A DNA stretch of 64,000 nt from NCBI RefSeq assembly GCF_001895045.1, contig NZ_BDAM01000001.1, positions 868,001 through 932,000 of the forward strand, in the 5' to 3' direction. The notes under the pieces are model-generated. The model was not told the DNA's origin, did not search any database, and saw nothing but the letters and a program-made list of their open reading frames with translations. Made by a program: the position numbers and the translations under genes. The DNA comes from Rhodococcus coprophilus NBRC 100603 (GTDB taxonomy: Bacteria > Actinomycetota > Actinomycetes > Mycobacteriales > Mycobacteriaceae). Positions 57,235 through 64,000 of the stretch are shown here, piece after piece; position 1 is the stretch's first letter; every line of letters begins with the position of its first letter.

Positions 57235-57732
57235 ATGGCACGACCGGCCAAGTACACGAAGGAGCTACTGGAAGAGGCGGTGCGACAGTCGACCAACGTC
57301 GCGGAGGTCATGAGGTACTTCGGACTCAAACCCAACGGCGGGCATCACACCCATCTGGGCCGCAGAATCAAGGCGCTGGGCATCGACACCTCTCACTTCA
57401 CCGGCAGGCCACGTCTGCCCAGTGGCGGAGCGGGACGACACCATTGGACGGCGATCCTCACCGAACGCCCGCGCGGGGCACCTCGTGTGAAGCCCCATCT
57501 GCTTCGGCGCGCCCTCCTCGAGACCGGGCGCGACCATCTCTGCGCGCTCTGCGGGACCGGGCCGATCTGGGCCGGACAGGCTCTGATCTTCCACGTCGAT
57601 CACATCGACGGGAACCCCAACGACTCCCGCCCCGGCAACGTGCGATTTCTCTGTCCGAACTGCCACAGCCAGACACCGACCTGGGCCGGCAGGCACAGGC
57701 TCGGCTGCGAGTCGGCAGGTGAAAGGCCGTAA
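57235..57732 (+). CDS. HNH endonuclease under probable SOS control
   Basis: A 165-residue protein. The N-terminal half is a DNA-recognition segment of the type found in phage and bacterial HNH proteins (NVAEVMRYFGLKPNGG...LGRRIKALGIDTSHFTG). The C-terminal half is the nuclease: CALCG, then FHVDHIDGNPNDSRPGNVRFLCPNCHSQT, with HNH residues and two CxxC zinc pairs. The ATG at 57235 has AGGGGG upstream; an open extension to 57052 would span the LexA box and promoter. It sits alone between fas and tRNA-Leu, outside the conserved gene order. The target sequence and purpose are unknown. Confidence 0.88.
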   Translation: MARPAKYTKELLEEAVRQSTNVAEVMRYFGLKPNGGHHTHLGRRIKALGIDTSHFTGRPRLPSGGAGRHHWTAILTERPRGAPRVKPHLLRRALLETGRDHLCALCGTGPIWAGQALIFHVDHIDGNPNDSRPGNVRFLCPNCHSQTPTWAGRHRLGCESAGERP

Positions 57733-57749
57733 CGTATTGTGTCCGTGAA

Positions 57750-57834
57750 GCGCGAGTGGCGGAATTGGCAGACGCCCGGGTTTTAGGTACCCGTGTCTTC
57801 GGACGTGGGGGTTCGAGTCCCCCCTCGCGCACCA
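57750..57834 (+). tRNA. tRNA-Leu (anticodon TAG)
   Basis: Class II tRNA with a variable arm (GTGTCTTCGGACGT). Acceptor GCGCGAG/CTCGCGC, anticodon stem CGGGT/ACCCG, anticodon TAG at 57784-57786, and an encoded CCA end. Confidence 0.95.
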
Positions 57835-57902
57835 CGTGAGATCACCCACGGTGCATCGACCGTCTTGGCAGGTCGGTGCACCGCTCGGGTACCGTCGACA
57901 GC

Positions 57903-58319
57903 GTGTCCGAGCATCGACCACCCCGCAGGTTGGCCCTGGTTGTCCTGGTTCTCGTAGCTGCAGCCGGATGCCTGGGGCTCGGCTACTGGCAGTGGATGCG
58001 CTTCGAGGAAGCCGGCGGCAACTACCAGAATCTCGGTTACGCATTCCAGTGGCCGGCCTTCGCCTTCTTCTGCGTGTACGCCTACCGCCGCTTCGTCAAA
58101 CTCGAAGCGGAAGAAGCCGAAGCCGAAGCCACCGGCGCCCCGCGCCCGTCGGAGTCGACGGAGCCGACCGAGATCCCCGCGGATCTTCTCCCGACGCGCC
58201 CCCGCACGGTGGCCGAAGCGCTGGCAGAAGAGGCCGACGATCCTGAGGCACGACAGACCCAGGAGTACAACGAGTACCTCGCGCAGCTGGCGCGGAGGTC
58301 CGATAGGAGCACGCAGTGA
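57903..58319 (+). CDS. LprD-like membrane protein
   Basis: A 138-residue protein with an N-terminal hydrophobic segment ending in AAGC, similar to a lipobox, a second hydrophobic segment (YAFQWPAFAFFCVYAYRRF) and an acidic, disordered C-terminus. By its position before a DUF3817 gene it corresponds to Rv1343c (LprD). The GTG at 57903 is 7 bases after TACCGT (leaderless). Its stop overlaps the next start as ATGA, so the two are translationally coupled. Whether it is truly lipidated is unclear because the second helix suggests an integral protein. Confidence 0.7.
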   Translation: MSEHRPPRRLALVVLVLVAAAGCLGLGYWQWMRFEEAGGNYQNLGYAFQWPAFAFFCVYAYRRFVKLEAEEAEAEATGAPRPSESTEPTEIPADLLPTRPRTVAEALAEEADDPEARQTQEYNEYLAQLARRSDRSTQ

Positions 58320-58696
58320 GCACCACACCCGAGCAGGCGCCAGGCGGCACCACCGCCACGAAGCGCGTGATCAGTGACGCCGATCGCAAGAAGATCGGTT
58401 CCGCCCTGCTGCGTTACCGGGTGCTCGCGTACGCCACCGGTATCTGGCTGCTCATCCTCACCGGTGAGATGGTCGCCAAGTACATCATCGGCATCGAGAA
58501 CGTGCCCGCATGGATCGCGATCGTGCACGGGTGGGTGTACGCCATCTACCTCGTGCTGACCTTCGACCTGTCGATCAAGGTCCGCTGGCCCGTCGGAAAG
58601 ACCGTGGGCACGCTGCTAGCCGGCACGATCCCGTTCCTGTCGTTCTATGTCGAGCACAAGCGCACTCAGCAGGTGAAGGCAGACTTCGGGGTCTGA
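58316..58696 (+). CDS. DUF3817-family membrane protein (Rv1342c-like)
   Basis: A 126-residue integral membrane protein with three hydrophobic segments (VLAYATGIWLLILTGEMV, AIVHGWVYAIYLVLTF, TVGTLLAGTIPFLSFYV) separated by basic loops. The HGWVYAIYL and FYVEHKR elements are typical of DUF3817. It overlaps the preceding gene by 4 bases. Function is unknown. A long hairpin follows. Confidence 0.85.
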   Translation: MSTTPEQAPGGTTATKRVISDADRKKIGSALLRYRVLAYATGIWLLILTGEMVAKYIIGIENVPAWIAIVHGWVYAIYLVLTFDLSIKVRWPVGKTVGTLLAGTIPFLSFYVEHKRTQQVKADFGV

Positions 58697-58719
58697 CCCG
58701 GCACCTCCCCACTACGACG

Positions 58720-58764
58720 ATCGGGTGGATGCGATCCGGAGAGATCCGGTCGCATCCACCCGAT
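58720..58764. terminator. Extended hairpin terminator between convergent units
   Basis: A perfect 15-bp stem (58720-58734 with 58750-58764) is capped by CCGGA-GAGA-TCCGG. It lies between the DUF3817 gene and the convergent response regulator and probably serves both. Confidence 0.88.
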
Positions 58765-58780
58765 TCGCGTTCGTGGGCGC

Positions 58781-59221
58781 TCAGCGCCGCGGCAGACGCA
58801 CCACCTGGACGAAGAACTCGTCGATCTGCCGGACCGCCCGGATGAACTGGTCGAGGTCGACAGGCTTGGTGACATACGCGTTCGCGTGCAGCTTGTAGCT
58901 CCGGAGGATGTCCTCCTCGGCAGCGGACGTGGTGAGCACCACGACGGGGATGTCGGTGAGGTCGGCGTCGGACTTGATCTTCTCGAGCACCTGCCGTCCG
59001 TCGTACTTGGGCAGGTTGAGATCGAGGAGAATGAGGTCTGGCCGGGGCGCACCTTCGTGAGCTCCACGCCGGTACAGGAAGTCGAGTGCTTCCTCGCCGT
59101 CGCGAACTACGTGCAGCGTGTTACCGATCTTGTTGTCTTCGAACGCCTCGCGTGTCATAAGCTCGTCACCGGGATCGTCTTCCACCAGGAGGACGTCGAT
59201 CGGTTCACCGGGAACGGTCAT
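58781..59221 (-). CDS. Stand-alone response regulator (Rcp1-like receiver)
   Basis: A 146-residue single receiver domain of the type paired with phytochrome-like kinases. Acidic pocket VEDDPGDELM, phospho-accepting aspartate in LILLDLNLPKYDGR, and lysine in AYVTKPVDLDQF. There is no output domain, so it should act through protein contact, perhaps with the phosphatase or kinase of the same cluster. The ATG at 59221 overlaps the kinase stop (ATGA) and has AAGGAG upstream. Confidence 0.9.
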   Translation of the reverse strand: MTVPGEPIDVLLVEDDPGDELMTREAFEDNKIGNTLHVVRDGEEALDFLYRRGAHEGAPRPDLILLDLNLPKYDGRQVLEKIKSDADLTDIPVVVLTTSAAEEDILRSYKLHANAYVTKPVDLDQFIRAVRQIDEFFVQVVRLPRR

Positions 59222-60864
59222 GCGGATGCTCCTTCCAGAGCCTCGTTTTGTGCAGGCTCGTTGTCACCCACAACGGGAATGGTAAAGCAGAACCGGGCAC
59301 CGCCCTTGTACTCGGGGTCGAGCCAGATCTCCCCGCCGTGGTATTCGACGATCTTGCGGCAGATCGCAAGGCCGATACCGGTGCCGGTATAGACGTCACG
59401 TCCGTGCAAGCGCTGGAAGATGACGAAGACCTTGTCGGAGAACTCCGGGGCGATGCCGATGCCGGTGTCCTGTACTGCGAACTGCCACACCGCTTCGTCG
59501 CCTTCGCGAGCTTCCTCACACGCGATCCGGATCGTGATCGGGCGGTCCGGATGACGGAATTTGATGGCGTTCCCCAGCAGGTTCTGCCACAACATCACGA
59601 GCAGCGTGGGGTCCCCCACGACCTCCGGTAGCGAGTCCGGTCGTTCGATGACGACCTCGGACTCCTCGATCGCCTGCTCGAGGTTTGTGAGGGCGGCATC
59701 GAGCGTCGGAGCGAGCGCCACCCGGACGTGGTTGTCGCTCACGCGTCCGACCCGGGAGAACGTGAGCAGATCGTTGATGAGGACCTGCATGCGCTTGGCG
59801 CCGTCCACCGCGAACGCGATGTACTGCGCCCCGCGCTCGTCCAGCTTGTCGCCGTACCGTTTTTCGAGTAGCTGGCAGAACGACGCCACCTTGCGCAACG
59901 GCTCCTGCAGGTCGTGCGAAGCGACGTATGCGAATTGCTCGAGTTCTGCGTTGGACCGCTGGAGGTCGATCGCCTGGCTTTCCAGCCTTGCGTGCCGTTC
60001 GCGCGACACCTCGAGTTCGCGGACGATCCGCTCGCGCATGTTCTCGACGTCCTGTCCGAGCGCACGGATGTCGGCCGGGCCCTCCGGCGTGATGTGGTGG
60101 CCGAATTCTTCGCGCGCGACGACCTTCCGCGTCGCTTCGCGTAGGCGCGCCAGCGGCCGGACCACGATCATCTGGACGAGGAATGCCATTCCCACTCCGG
60201 TGAGCAGGAAGACCGCGACCATCGACGCGAAGATGGTGTCGCGGTTCGTCCGGACCTCTTCGAGTTCTTCGATTCCCTCTTCGCGGGCGTCGAGCAGACC
60301 TGCGTTCTGGACGTCGAAGAGCACTCTCAGCCGGTCGAACGCCACGCGACCGGCTTCGACCACAACCGGATCGACGGGCTGAGGGTTGCCCGGAACCACG
60401 CTCGACACGAGCGGTGCGGCGTAGACGCGACGCCATTCCTCCGCCGCCGCTTCGACCGCATCGAGGTCGGCGATGAGCTCGTCCTCACCGGCAACCAGTT
60501 CCCGCAGCGACTCGGCTGCCTCCTGCTCGTCCAGGCGGCCGTCCTCGTAGGGCTGAAGGAACGCGGGATCGGCGGCGAGGATGTAGCCCCGCGCCCCGGT
60601 TTCCTGGTTCACCAGCGCGGCTTGCAGCCTGTATGCCTCGACGCGGGCGGGCTGGATGCGGTCCCGCACGTAGTCCGACATGTTGGTGGTCTCGCGCAGG
60701 TAGTGGCTGCCGACCAGGGTGCCGATCACGACCAGCACCCCCATGACACTCAGCACGATCAGGAACCAGCCCTGCACTGTGGGTCCGCGGTCGTGGCTCA
60801 CCATGGAGGCCCCGGCGCTGGTAGCCGGCCCTGTCTCGGACTCCCGGGTGTCGGTTTTCGTCAT
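59218..60864 (-). CDS. CHASE3-domain sensor histidine kinase
   Basis: A 548-residue membrane kinase. One helix near residue 30, an extracytoplasmic CHASE3 domain (ALVNQETGARGYILAADPAFLQPYE), a second helix (FASMVAVFLLTGVGMAFLVQM), HAMP, a coiled-coil linker, a HisKA domain with the phospho-accepting histidine in YVASHDLQEPLRKV, and a HATPase with NLLGNAIKF, DTGIGIAPE and GTGIGLAICRKI. The ATG at 60864 overlaps the phosphatase stop (ATGA). Architecture resembles cyanobacterial-type kinases that signal to Rcp1-like regulators, matching its neighbour. Confidence 0.92.
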   Translation of the reverse strand: MTKTDTRESETGPATSAGASMVSHDRGPTVQGWFLIVLSVMGVLVVIGTLVGSHYLRETTNMSDYVRDRIQPARVEAYRLQAALVNQETGARGYILAADPAFLQPYEDGRLDEQEAAESLRELVAGEDELIADLDAVEAAAEEWRRVYAAPLVSSVVPGNPQPVDPVVVEAGRVAFDRLRVLFDVQNAGLLDAREEGIEELEEVRTNRDTIFASMVAVFLLTGVGMAFLVQMIVVRPLARLREATRKVVAREEFGHHITPEGPADIRALGQDVENMRERIVRELEVSRERHARLESQAIDLQRSNAELEQFAYVASHDLQEPLRKVASFCQLLEKRYGDKLDERGAQYIAFAVDGAKRMQVLINDLLTFSRVGRVSDNHVRVALAPTLDAALTNLEQAIEESEVVIERPDSLPEVVGDPTLLVMLWQNLLGNAIKFRHPDRPITIRIACEEAREGDEAVWQFAVQDTGIGIAPEFSDKVFVIFQRLHGRDVYTGTGIGLAICRKIVEYHGGEIWLDPEYKGGARFCFTIPVVGDNEPAQNEALEGASA

Positions 60865-62063
60865 GCGGGTGCGGTCACTTCCTTCTTCCATTGCACGTAC
60901 ACCACTGCCACGTCGTCGGACAGTCCGCCGTTGCTCTCGGCGAGTTCTTCCGCACGTGCAATGAGGGAGTCGGTGAAATCGTTGGGTTCGAGGTCTGCGC
61001 AGGCCCGTGCCAGAGCAAGCAGGCCCTCCTCTCCGAGACGTTCTCGTCCTTCGCCGCGATGCCCCTCGAACAGTCCGTCGGTGAACAGGACGAGCGCAGC
61101 ACCGGCCGGCAAGGTGATCTCGTGCACCGGCCAGGTCGAGAGACTCGGCACGAGGCCGAGCGCCGGCCCTCCCGGCGCCTCCAGCCAATCCACGCTACTG
61201 CCGTTTCGGAGCAGCAGACCCGGGTGTCCCGCTCGCATGACTTGCACGGTCCGGCGATCGGCCGACATCGAGAGGTTGGTCACAGAGGCGAAGATCCGGT
61301 TCCCCGCCCGTTCGGCGACGAGGATCTCCTCGAGCTTGTGCAGCCGGCGCGGTCCCGTGACTCCGGTAAGCACGAGAGTGCGCCACGCGATGCGCAGCCC
61401 GACCCCGAGTGCGGCCTCGTCCGGCCCGTGTCCGGAGACGTCGCCGATGAGGACGTGCACGGTGCCGTCCTCGGTCTGGACGACATCGTAGAAGTCACCA
61501 CCGAGCAGCGCCGAGGTGCGGCCGGGCCGGTACCGGGCGACGACGTCGAAACCCGCATCGGGCTTCAACAGCGGGGACGGCAGCAATCCTCGCTCGAGGC
61601 GAGCGTTCTCCTGGGCGCGAAGTTGACCGGCCTGCAGCGCCGACGCGGCCTGTTCCGCTTGTTTTCGCTGGATCGCATACCGGACGGCGCGGCCGAACAA
61701 ATCGGGCTCGACACGTCCCTTGACCAGGTAGTCCTGCGCACCGACCGACAGCGCCGCGAGCCCGGTCTGTTCCTCGGCCAAGCCGGTGAGTACGACGATC
61801 GGAACCGATTCGGCGACTTCCTTGACCTTGGCGACGGCTTCGAGGCCGCTGGCATCGGGGAGGTGGAGATCGAGCAGCACGCAATCCGGCATCCGGACGG
61901 CGAATTCCTCGCGCGCCGCGGCGAGCGACTGGACCCAAACAACCTTCATCTCGGGGGCGCTGTCGGCAACCAGTTCCTCTACGAGCAACGCGTCGCCAGG
62001 GTCGTCCTCGATGAGGAGTAGCGACGGATGGTACGTCGAGTCATCCGGTCGGTACACGTCCAC
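60861..62063 (-). CDS. Receiver-PP2C phosphatase (RsbU/SpoIIE-like)
   Basis: A 400-residue two-domain protein. The receiver (about residues 10-130) has LLIEDDPGDALL and the aspartate in CVLLDLHLPDASG. A short coiled linker leads to a SpoIIE-type PP2C phosphatase (about 185-395) with metal-binding motifs GGDFYDVV, IGDVSGHGPDEAA and FTDGLFEGH. Such proteins dephosphorylate STAS antagonists, freeing them to bind an anti-sigma kinase. The GTG at 62063 has GGAAGG upstream; ATG 62087, just after TATTGT, is an alternative. It is divergent from the STAS gene it may act on. Confidence 0.9.
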   Translation of the reverse strand: MDVYRPDDSTYHPSLLLIEDDPGDALLVEELVADSAPEMKVVWVQSLAAAREEFAVRMPDCVLLDLHLPDASGLEAVAKVKEVAESVPIVVLTGLAEEQTGLAALSVGAQDYLVKGRVEPDLFGRAVRYAIQRKQAEQAASALQAGQLRAQENARLERGLLPSPLLKPDAGFDVVARYRPGRTSALLGGDFYDVVQTEDGTVHVLIGDVSGHGPDEAALGVGLRIAWRTLVLTGVTGPRRLHKLEEILVAERAGNRIFASVTNLSMSADRRTVQVMRAGHPGLLLRNGSSVDWLEAPGGPALGLVPSLSTWPVHEITLPAGAALVLFTDGLFEGHRGEGRERLGEEGLLALARACADLEPNDFTDSLIARAEELAESNGGLSDDVAVVYVQWKKEVTAPA

Positions 62064-62190
62064 GTTGGTCGTCCTTCCCTGCTGCATTCGAACAATACAG
62101 ACACCCGTTTGGGTCGGTCCCGACGGCTGGGACGGCGTAATCTTCAACCTGTTTCTCGCATCTGTCGGCGCGATCTTGCATGATAGGGCG

Positions 62191-62583
62191 GTGAACGATC
62201 CACTTACCGCGCATCCTCATATGACTCTTTCGGCGTCGAGAGAGGGTTCCGTCGCTATCCTCTCGGTCAGCGGAGAGGTCGATATGACGAGTGCCCCCCT
62301 GCTGGAAGAGCAGGCGCTCACCCTCCTCGATACCGACGCGACAGCACTGGTCGTCGACCTCACCGCAGTCGACTTCCTGGCATCAATGGGCATCGCCCTG
62401 TTGGTCGAACTGTCCAAGCGTGCCGGTGACGACCGCCGTTTCGCGGTGGTCGCACACGGCAGCGCGACCGCCCGTCCGCTGGAACTGCTCGGTCTCGGCG
62501 AGGTGCTGGCAGTTCATCCTCGCCTCGCCGACGCAGTCGGCGCGCTCGCCGGTGGGGCGGAGGACTCCTCACCGCAGGCGTAA
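62191..62583 (+). CDS. STAS-domain anti-sigma factor antagonist (RsbV-like)
   Basis: A 130-residue protein with one STAS domain. The phosphorylatable serine lies in VDFLASMGIALLVEL, the standard position. In its unphosphorylated form it would bind the downstream RsbW-like protein and release a sigma factor. Start is GTG 62191; ATG 62221 would remove a few residues before the domain. It is separated from the next gene by 24 bases. Confidence 0.9.
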   Translation: MNDPLTAHPHMTLSASREGSVAILSVSGEVDMTSAPLLEEQALTLLDTDATALVVDLTAVDFLASMGIALLVELSKRAGDDRRFAVVAHGSATARPLELLGLGEVLAVHPRLADAVGALAGGAEDSSPQA

Positions 62584-62607
62584 CAGCATCGACGAACCGA
62601 GGAACCC

Positions 62608-63066
62608 ATGTCGTCCGCCTTTGACGAGCCCGCATCGTTCACCCCCGAGGGCATCAGCCATCGGGGTGTGCGGGCCGATCCATCCGAGATCGCGCTTCTG
62701 CGTGGCACAATGCGGCGCTGGTTGGCCGACCTCCCCCTCGACGACGACCGTCGTCAGGACATCCTCCTGGCCAGCTACGAAGCGCTGGCCAATGCGGTCG
62801 AGCACGCGTATGCCCCGTCCGACCCGGACGCAACACTCGATTTCGAAGCGACCTATCACCGCGCCGAGGGGCAACTACACGTGCGCGTCTCCGATCACGG
62901 GGTGTGGCACGACGCACAAGACGACGAATCTCGGCGTTCCCGCGGCCACGGATTGACGCTGATCCGAAACCTGACCACCGACATGGTGGTCGAGCGGGAA
63001 CCGGGTGGCACTGTGGTCGACATGCGGTGGTCCTTGGACGAGAAGGGCACCTCGGACGTCGTCTGA
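62608..63066 (+). CDS. RsbW-like anti-sigma factor kinase (HATPase_c_2)
   Basis: A 152-residue GHKL-type ATPase. The N-box ILLASYEALANAVEHAY, the G1 box VSDHGVW and the G2 region SRGHGLTLI are complete. It should bind a sigma factor and phosphorylate the STAS antagonist encoded just upstream. No sigma factor gene is in the window, so its client is encoded elsewhere. The ATG at 62608 has GAGG upstream. A hairpin overlaps its 3' end. Confidence 0.88.
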   Translation: MSSAFDEPASFTPEGISHRGVRADPSEIALLRGTMRRWLADLPLDDDRRQDILLASYEALANAVEHAYAPSDPDATLDFEATYHRAEGQLHVRVSDHGVWHDAQDDESRRSRGHGLTLIRNLTTDMVVEREPGGTVVDMRWSLDEKGTSDVV

Positions 63067-63079
63067 CGTCCGAGGTGCC
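63046..63079 (+). terminator. Hairpin terminator overlapping the end of the RsbW-like gene
   Basis: A perfect 15-bp stem (63046-63060 with 63065-63079) and GTCT loop; the left arm encodes the last residues and the stop codon falls at the loop-right arm junction. The T-tract is weak. Confidence 0.8.
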
Positions 63080-63197
63080 TTCGTCCACCACCCCTGATCG
63101 AGCCCTGACAGCTGTCCTGCTCGAGTGTCGGGCAGGTTCGGTGTCCACCGTCTGCACGCAGCGCGAGTGCCGGTCCGAACGCGCCCGCAAGCCGTCG

Positions 63198-63824
63198 CTA
63201 ACCGGACGCGGCGAGCGCAGCGAGCACGGGGACGAGTTGCGCGAGCGCACGACCCCGATGCGACGAAGCGTCCTTCTCCTCCGCCGTGAGTTCCGCCGCG
63301 GTGCGCTCCTCCCCTTCAGGCTGGAATACCGGGTCGTACCCGAAGCCGTTCGCTCCGCGCGGTTCACGCACGATGTGGCCTCGCCACTCCCCCCGCACGA
63401 CCGTCACTTCGGTCTCACCGTCCTGCGACGGGAACGCGAGCGCGCATGCGGAGACGAAAGCTGCGCCGCGCCGGTCCTCGGGGACGTCCTGTAGCTGGCC
63501 GAGAAGTAGCGCCGTGTTGGCGGCGTCGTCGCCGTGCCGTCCGCTCCACCGGGCCGACAGGACCCCGGGCATTCCGCGCAGGGCGTCCACTTCGAGTCCG
63601 GAGTCGTCGGCGATGCAGGGCATCCCGGTAGCGGCCGCGCCGTCCCGCGCCTTCGCCGCCGCGTTCTGTTCGAAGGTTGCTCCGGTTTCGGGTGCTTCCG
63701 GGAACGGGGGAACCTGATCTAGGCCGACCAGCTCGATTCCGTCGATGCCGGCGCTGTCGAGCACCCGCTGCAGTTCCCGGAGTTTCTTCGCGTTACGGCT
63801 TGCGACGAGTACTCGCACGGTCAT
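63198..63824 (-). CDS. rdgB: dITP/XTP pyrophosphatase (RdgB/HAM1)
   Basis: Removes non-canonical purine nucleoside triphosphates such as dITP and XTP. 208 residues; LVASRNAKKLREL at the N-terminus, the catalytic ADDSGLEVDALRG, and GFGYDPVF plus SHRGRALAQL at the C-terminus. The ATG at 63824 has GGAG upstream inside the end of rph and starts one base after the rph stop, giving the rph-rdgB operon known from mycobacteria (Rv1340-Rv1341). Confidence 0.95.
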   Translation of the reverse strand: MTVRVLVASRNAKKLRELQRVLDSAGIDGIELVGLDQVPPFPEAPETGATFEQNAAAKARDGAAATGMPCIADDSGLEVDALRGMPGVLSARWSGRHGDDAANTALLLGQLQDVPEDRRGAAFVSACALAFPSQDGETEVTVVRGEWRGHIVREPRGANGFGYDPVFQPEGEERTAAELTAEEKDASSHRGRALAQLVPVLAALAASG

Positions 63825-63825
63825 G

Positions 63826-64000
63826 TCAGACTCCGAACTTCTTCTTCCCGTGGTCGGCGACCGCGGGAAGAACACCCGGATAGGGCTGAGCGAGAACCTC
63901 GCGCTGGATCCGGCAGAGTTCGTCGATGCCGGCGAGCGCCGAGTCGAGCAGCTTGTCGAGCGTCGTACGCGGGAAGGTCGCGCCTTCGCCGGTGCCCTGG
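63826..64000 (-). CDS. rph: Ribonuclease PH, C-terminal part (truncated by the window edge)
   Basis: Only the last 58 codons are visible; the gene continues beyond the window. The protein end reads [28 protein letters not shown] in two adjoining segments and finishes in HGKKKFGV, which fits the C-terminus of RNase PH, a phosphorolytic enzyme trimming tRNA 3' ends. Position before rdgB supports this. Confidence 0.85.
   Translation of the reverse strand, partial: QGTGEGATFPRTTLDKLLDSALAGIDELCRIQREVLAQPYPGVLPAVADHGKKKFGV

Overview
The window looks like chromosomal DNA of a mycolic-acid actinobacterium (order Mycobacteriales), most likely a Rhodococcus. It is very GC-rich and uses many GTG starts. 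It carries a single-polypeptide type I fatty acid synthase followed by acpS, a mycolate reductase (CmrA), an L,D-transpeptidase of the LdtB type, an NAD-glutamate dehydrogenase of about 1600 residues and a latex-clearing protein. From remembered gene order, three blocks match Mycobacterium tuberculosis: Rv2464c-Rv2477c (about 0.9-19.2 kb), Rv2509-Rv2524c (about 38.5-56.8 kb), and the genes around Rv1340-Rv1343c (57.9-58.7 kb and 63.2-64 kb). The Rhodococcus assignment is an inference. No phage, insertion sequence, CRISPR array or integrase was seen.

Layout. 0-7.3 kb: the end of a wax-ester synthase/DGAT-like gene, nei-rpiB, an iron-box-controlled siderophore-binding lipoprotein, a CPWC thioredoxin-fold reductase and pepN. 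6.9-11 kb: DUF5130, a small CtaJ-like oxidase subunit, an HNH protein, truncated haemoglobin glbO, a cupin and alpha-glucosidase aglA. 11-19.2 kb: one leftward run, ettA - thioesterase - gdh - thioesterase - unknown. 19.3-30.5 kb is more accessory: a secreted lipase, a TspO-like protein, a CopD-CtaG fusion preceded by eleven 23-24-bp tandem repeats, a NarL-type two-component pair, DedA, tRNA-Arg, a bile-salt-hydrolase-like enzyme and NADP-GDH.

30.6-37.1 kb handles lipids and polyisoprenoids. A reductase-desaturase pair faces a FabR/DesT-like TetR repressor across a perfect palindrome. After an epoxide-hydrolase-like enzyme come lcp (rubber oxygenase) and a divergent TetR regulator, again with an inverted repeat between them. 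37.1-57 kb: a UMF1-type transporter, cmrA, a HerA-like ATPase, orn, tRNA-His, ldtB, tRNA-Lys, DUF3618, bcp, an M20 peptidase, a TetR regulator, acpS and fas. 57.2-64 kb: an HNH endonuclease gene just downstream of a LexA/SOS box, tRNA-Leu, lprD-like and DUF3817 genes, a five-gene signalling cluster (CHASE3 kinase, two REC proteins, one fused to a PP2C phosphatase, a STAS antagonist and a RsbW-like kinase), then rdgB and the end of rph.

Annotation notes. At least ten starts lie 6-8 nt after a TANNNT hexamer, the pattern of leaderless transcripts, and this decided several start calls. Eight strong hairpins mark transcription-unit ends. The most interesting items are the SOS-controlled HNH gene, the bile-salt-hydrolase-like gene next to tRNA-Arg, the two palindrome-controlled TetR lipid modules, the partner-switching cluster and the 24-bp repeat array. 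Family assignments come from motifs and remembered homologues; no database search was run.
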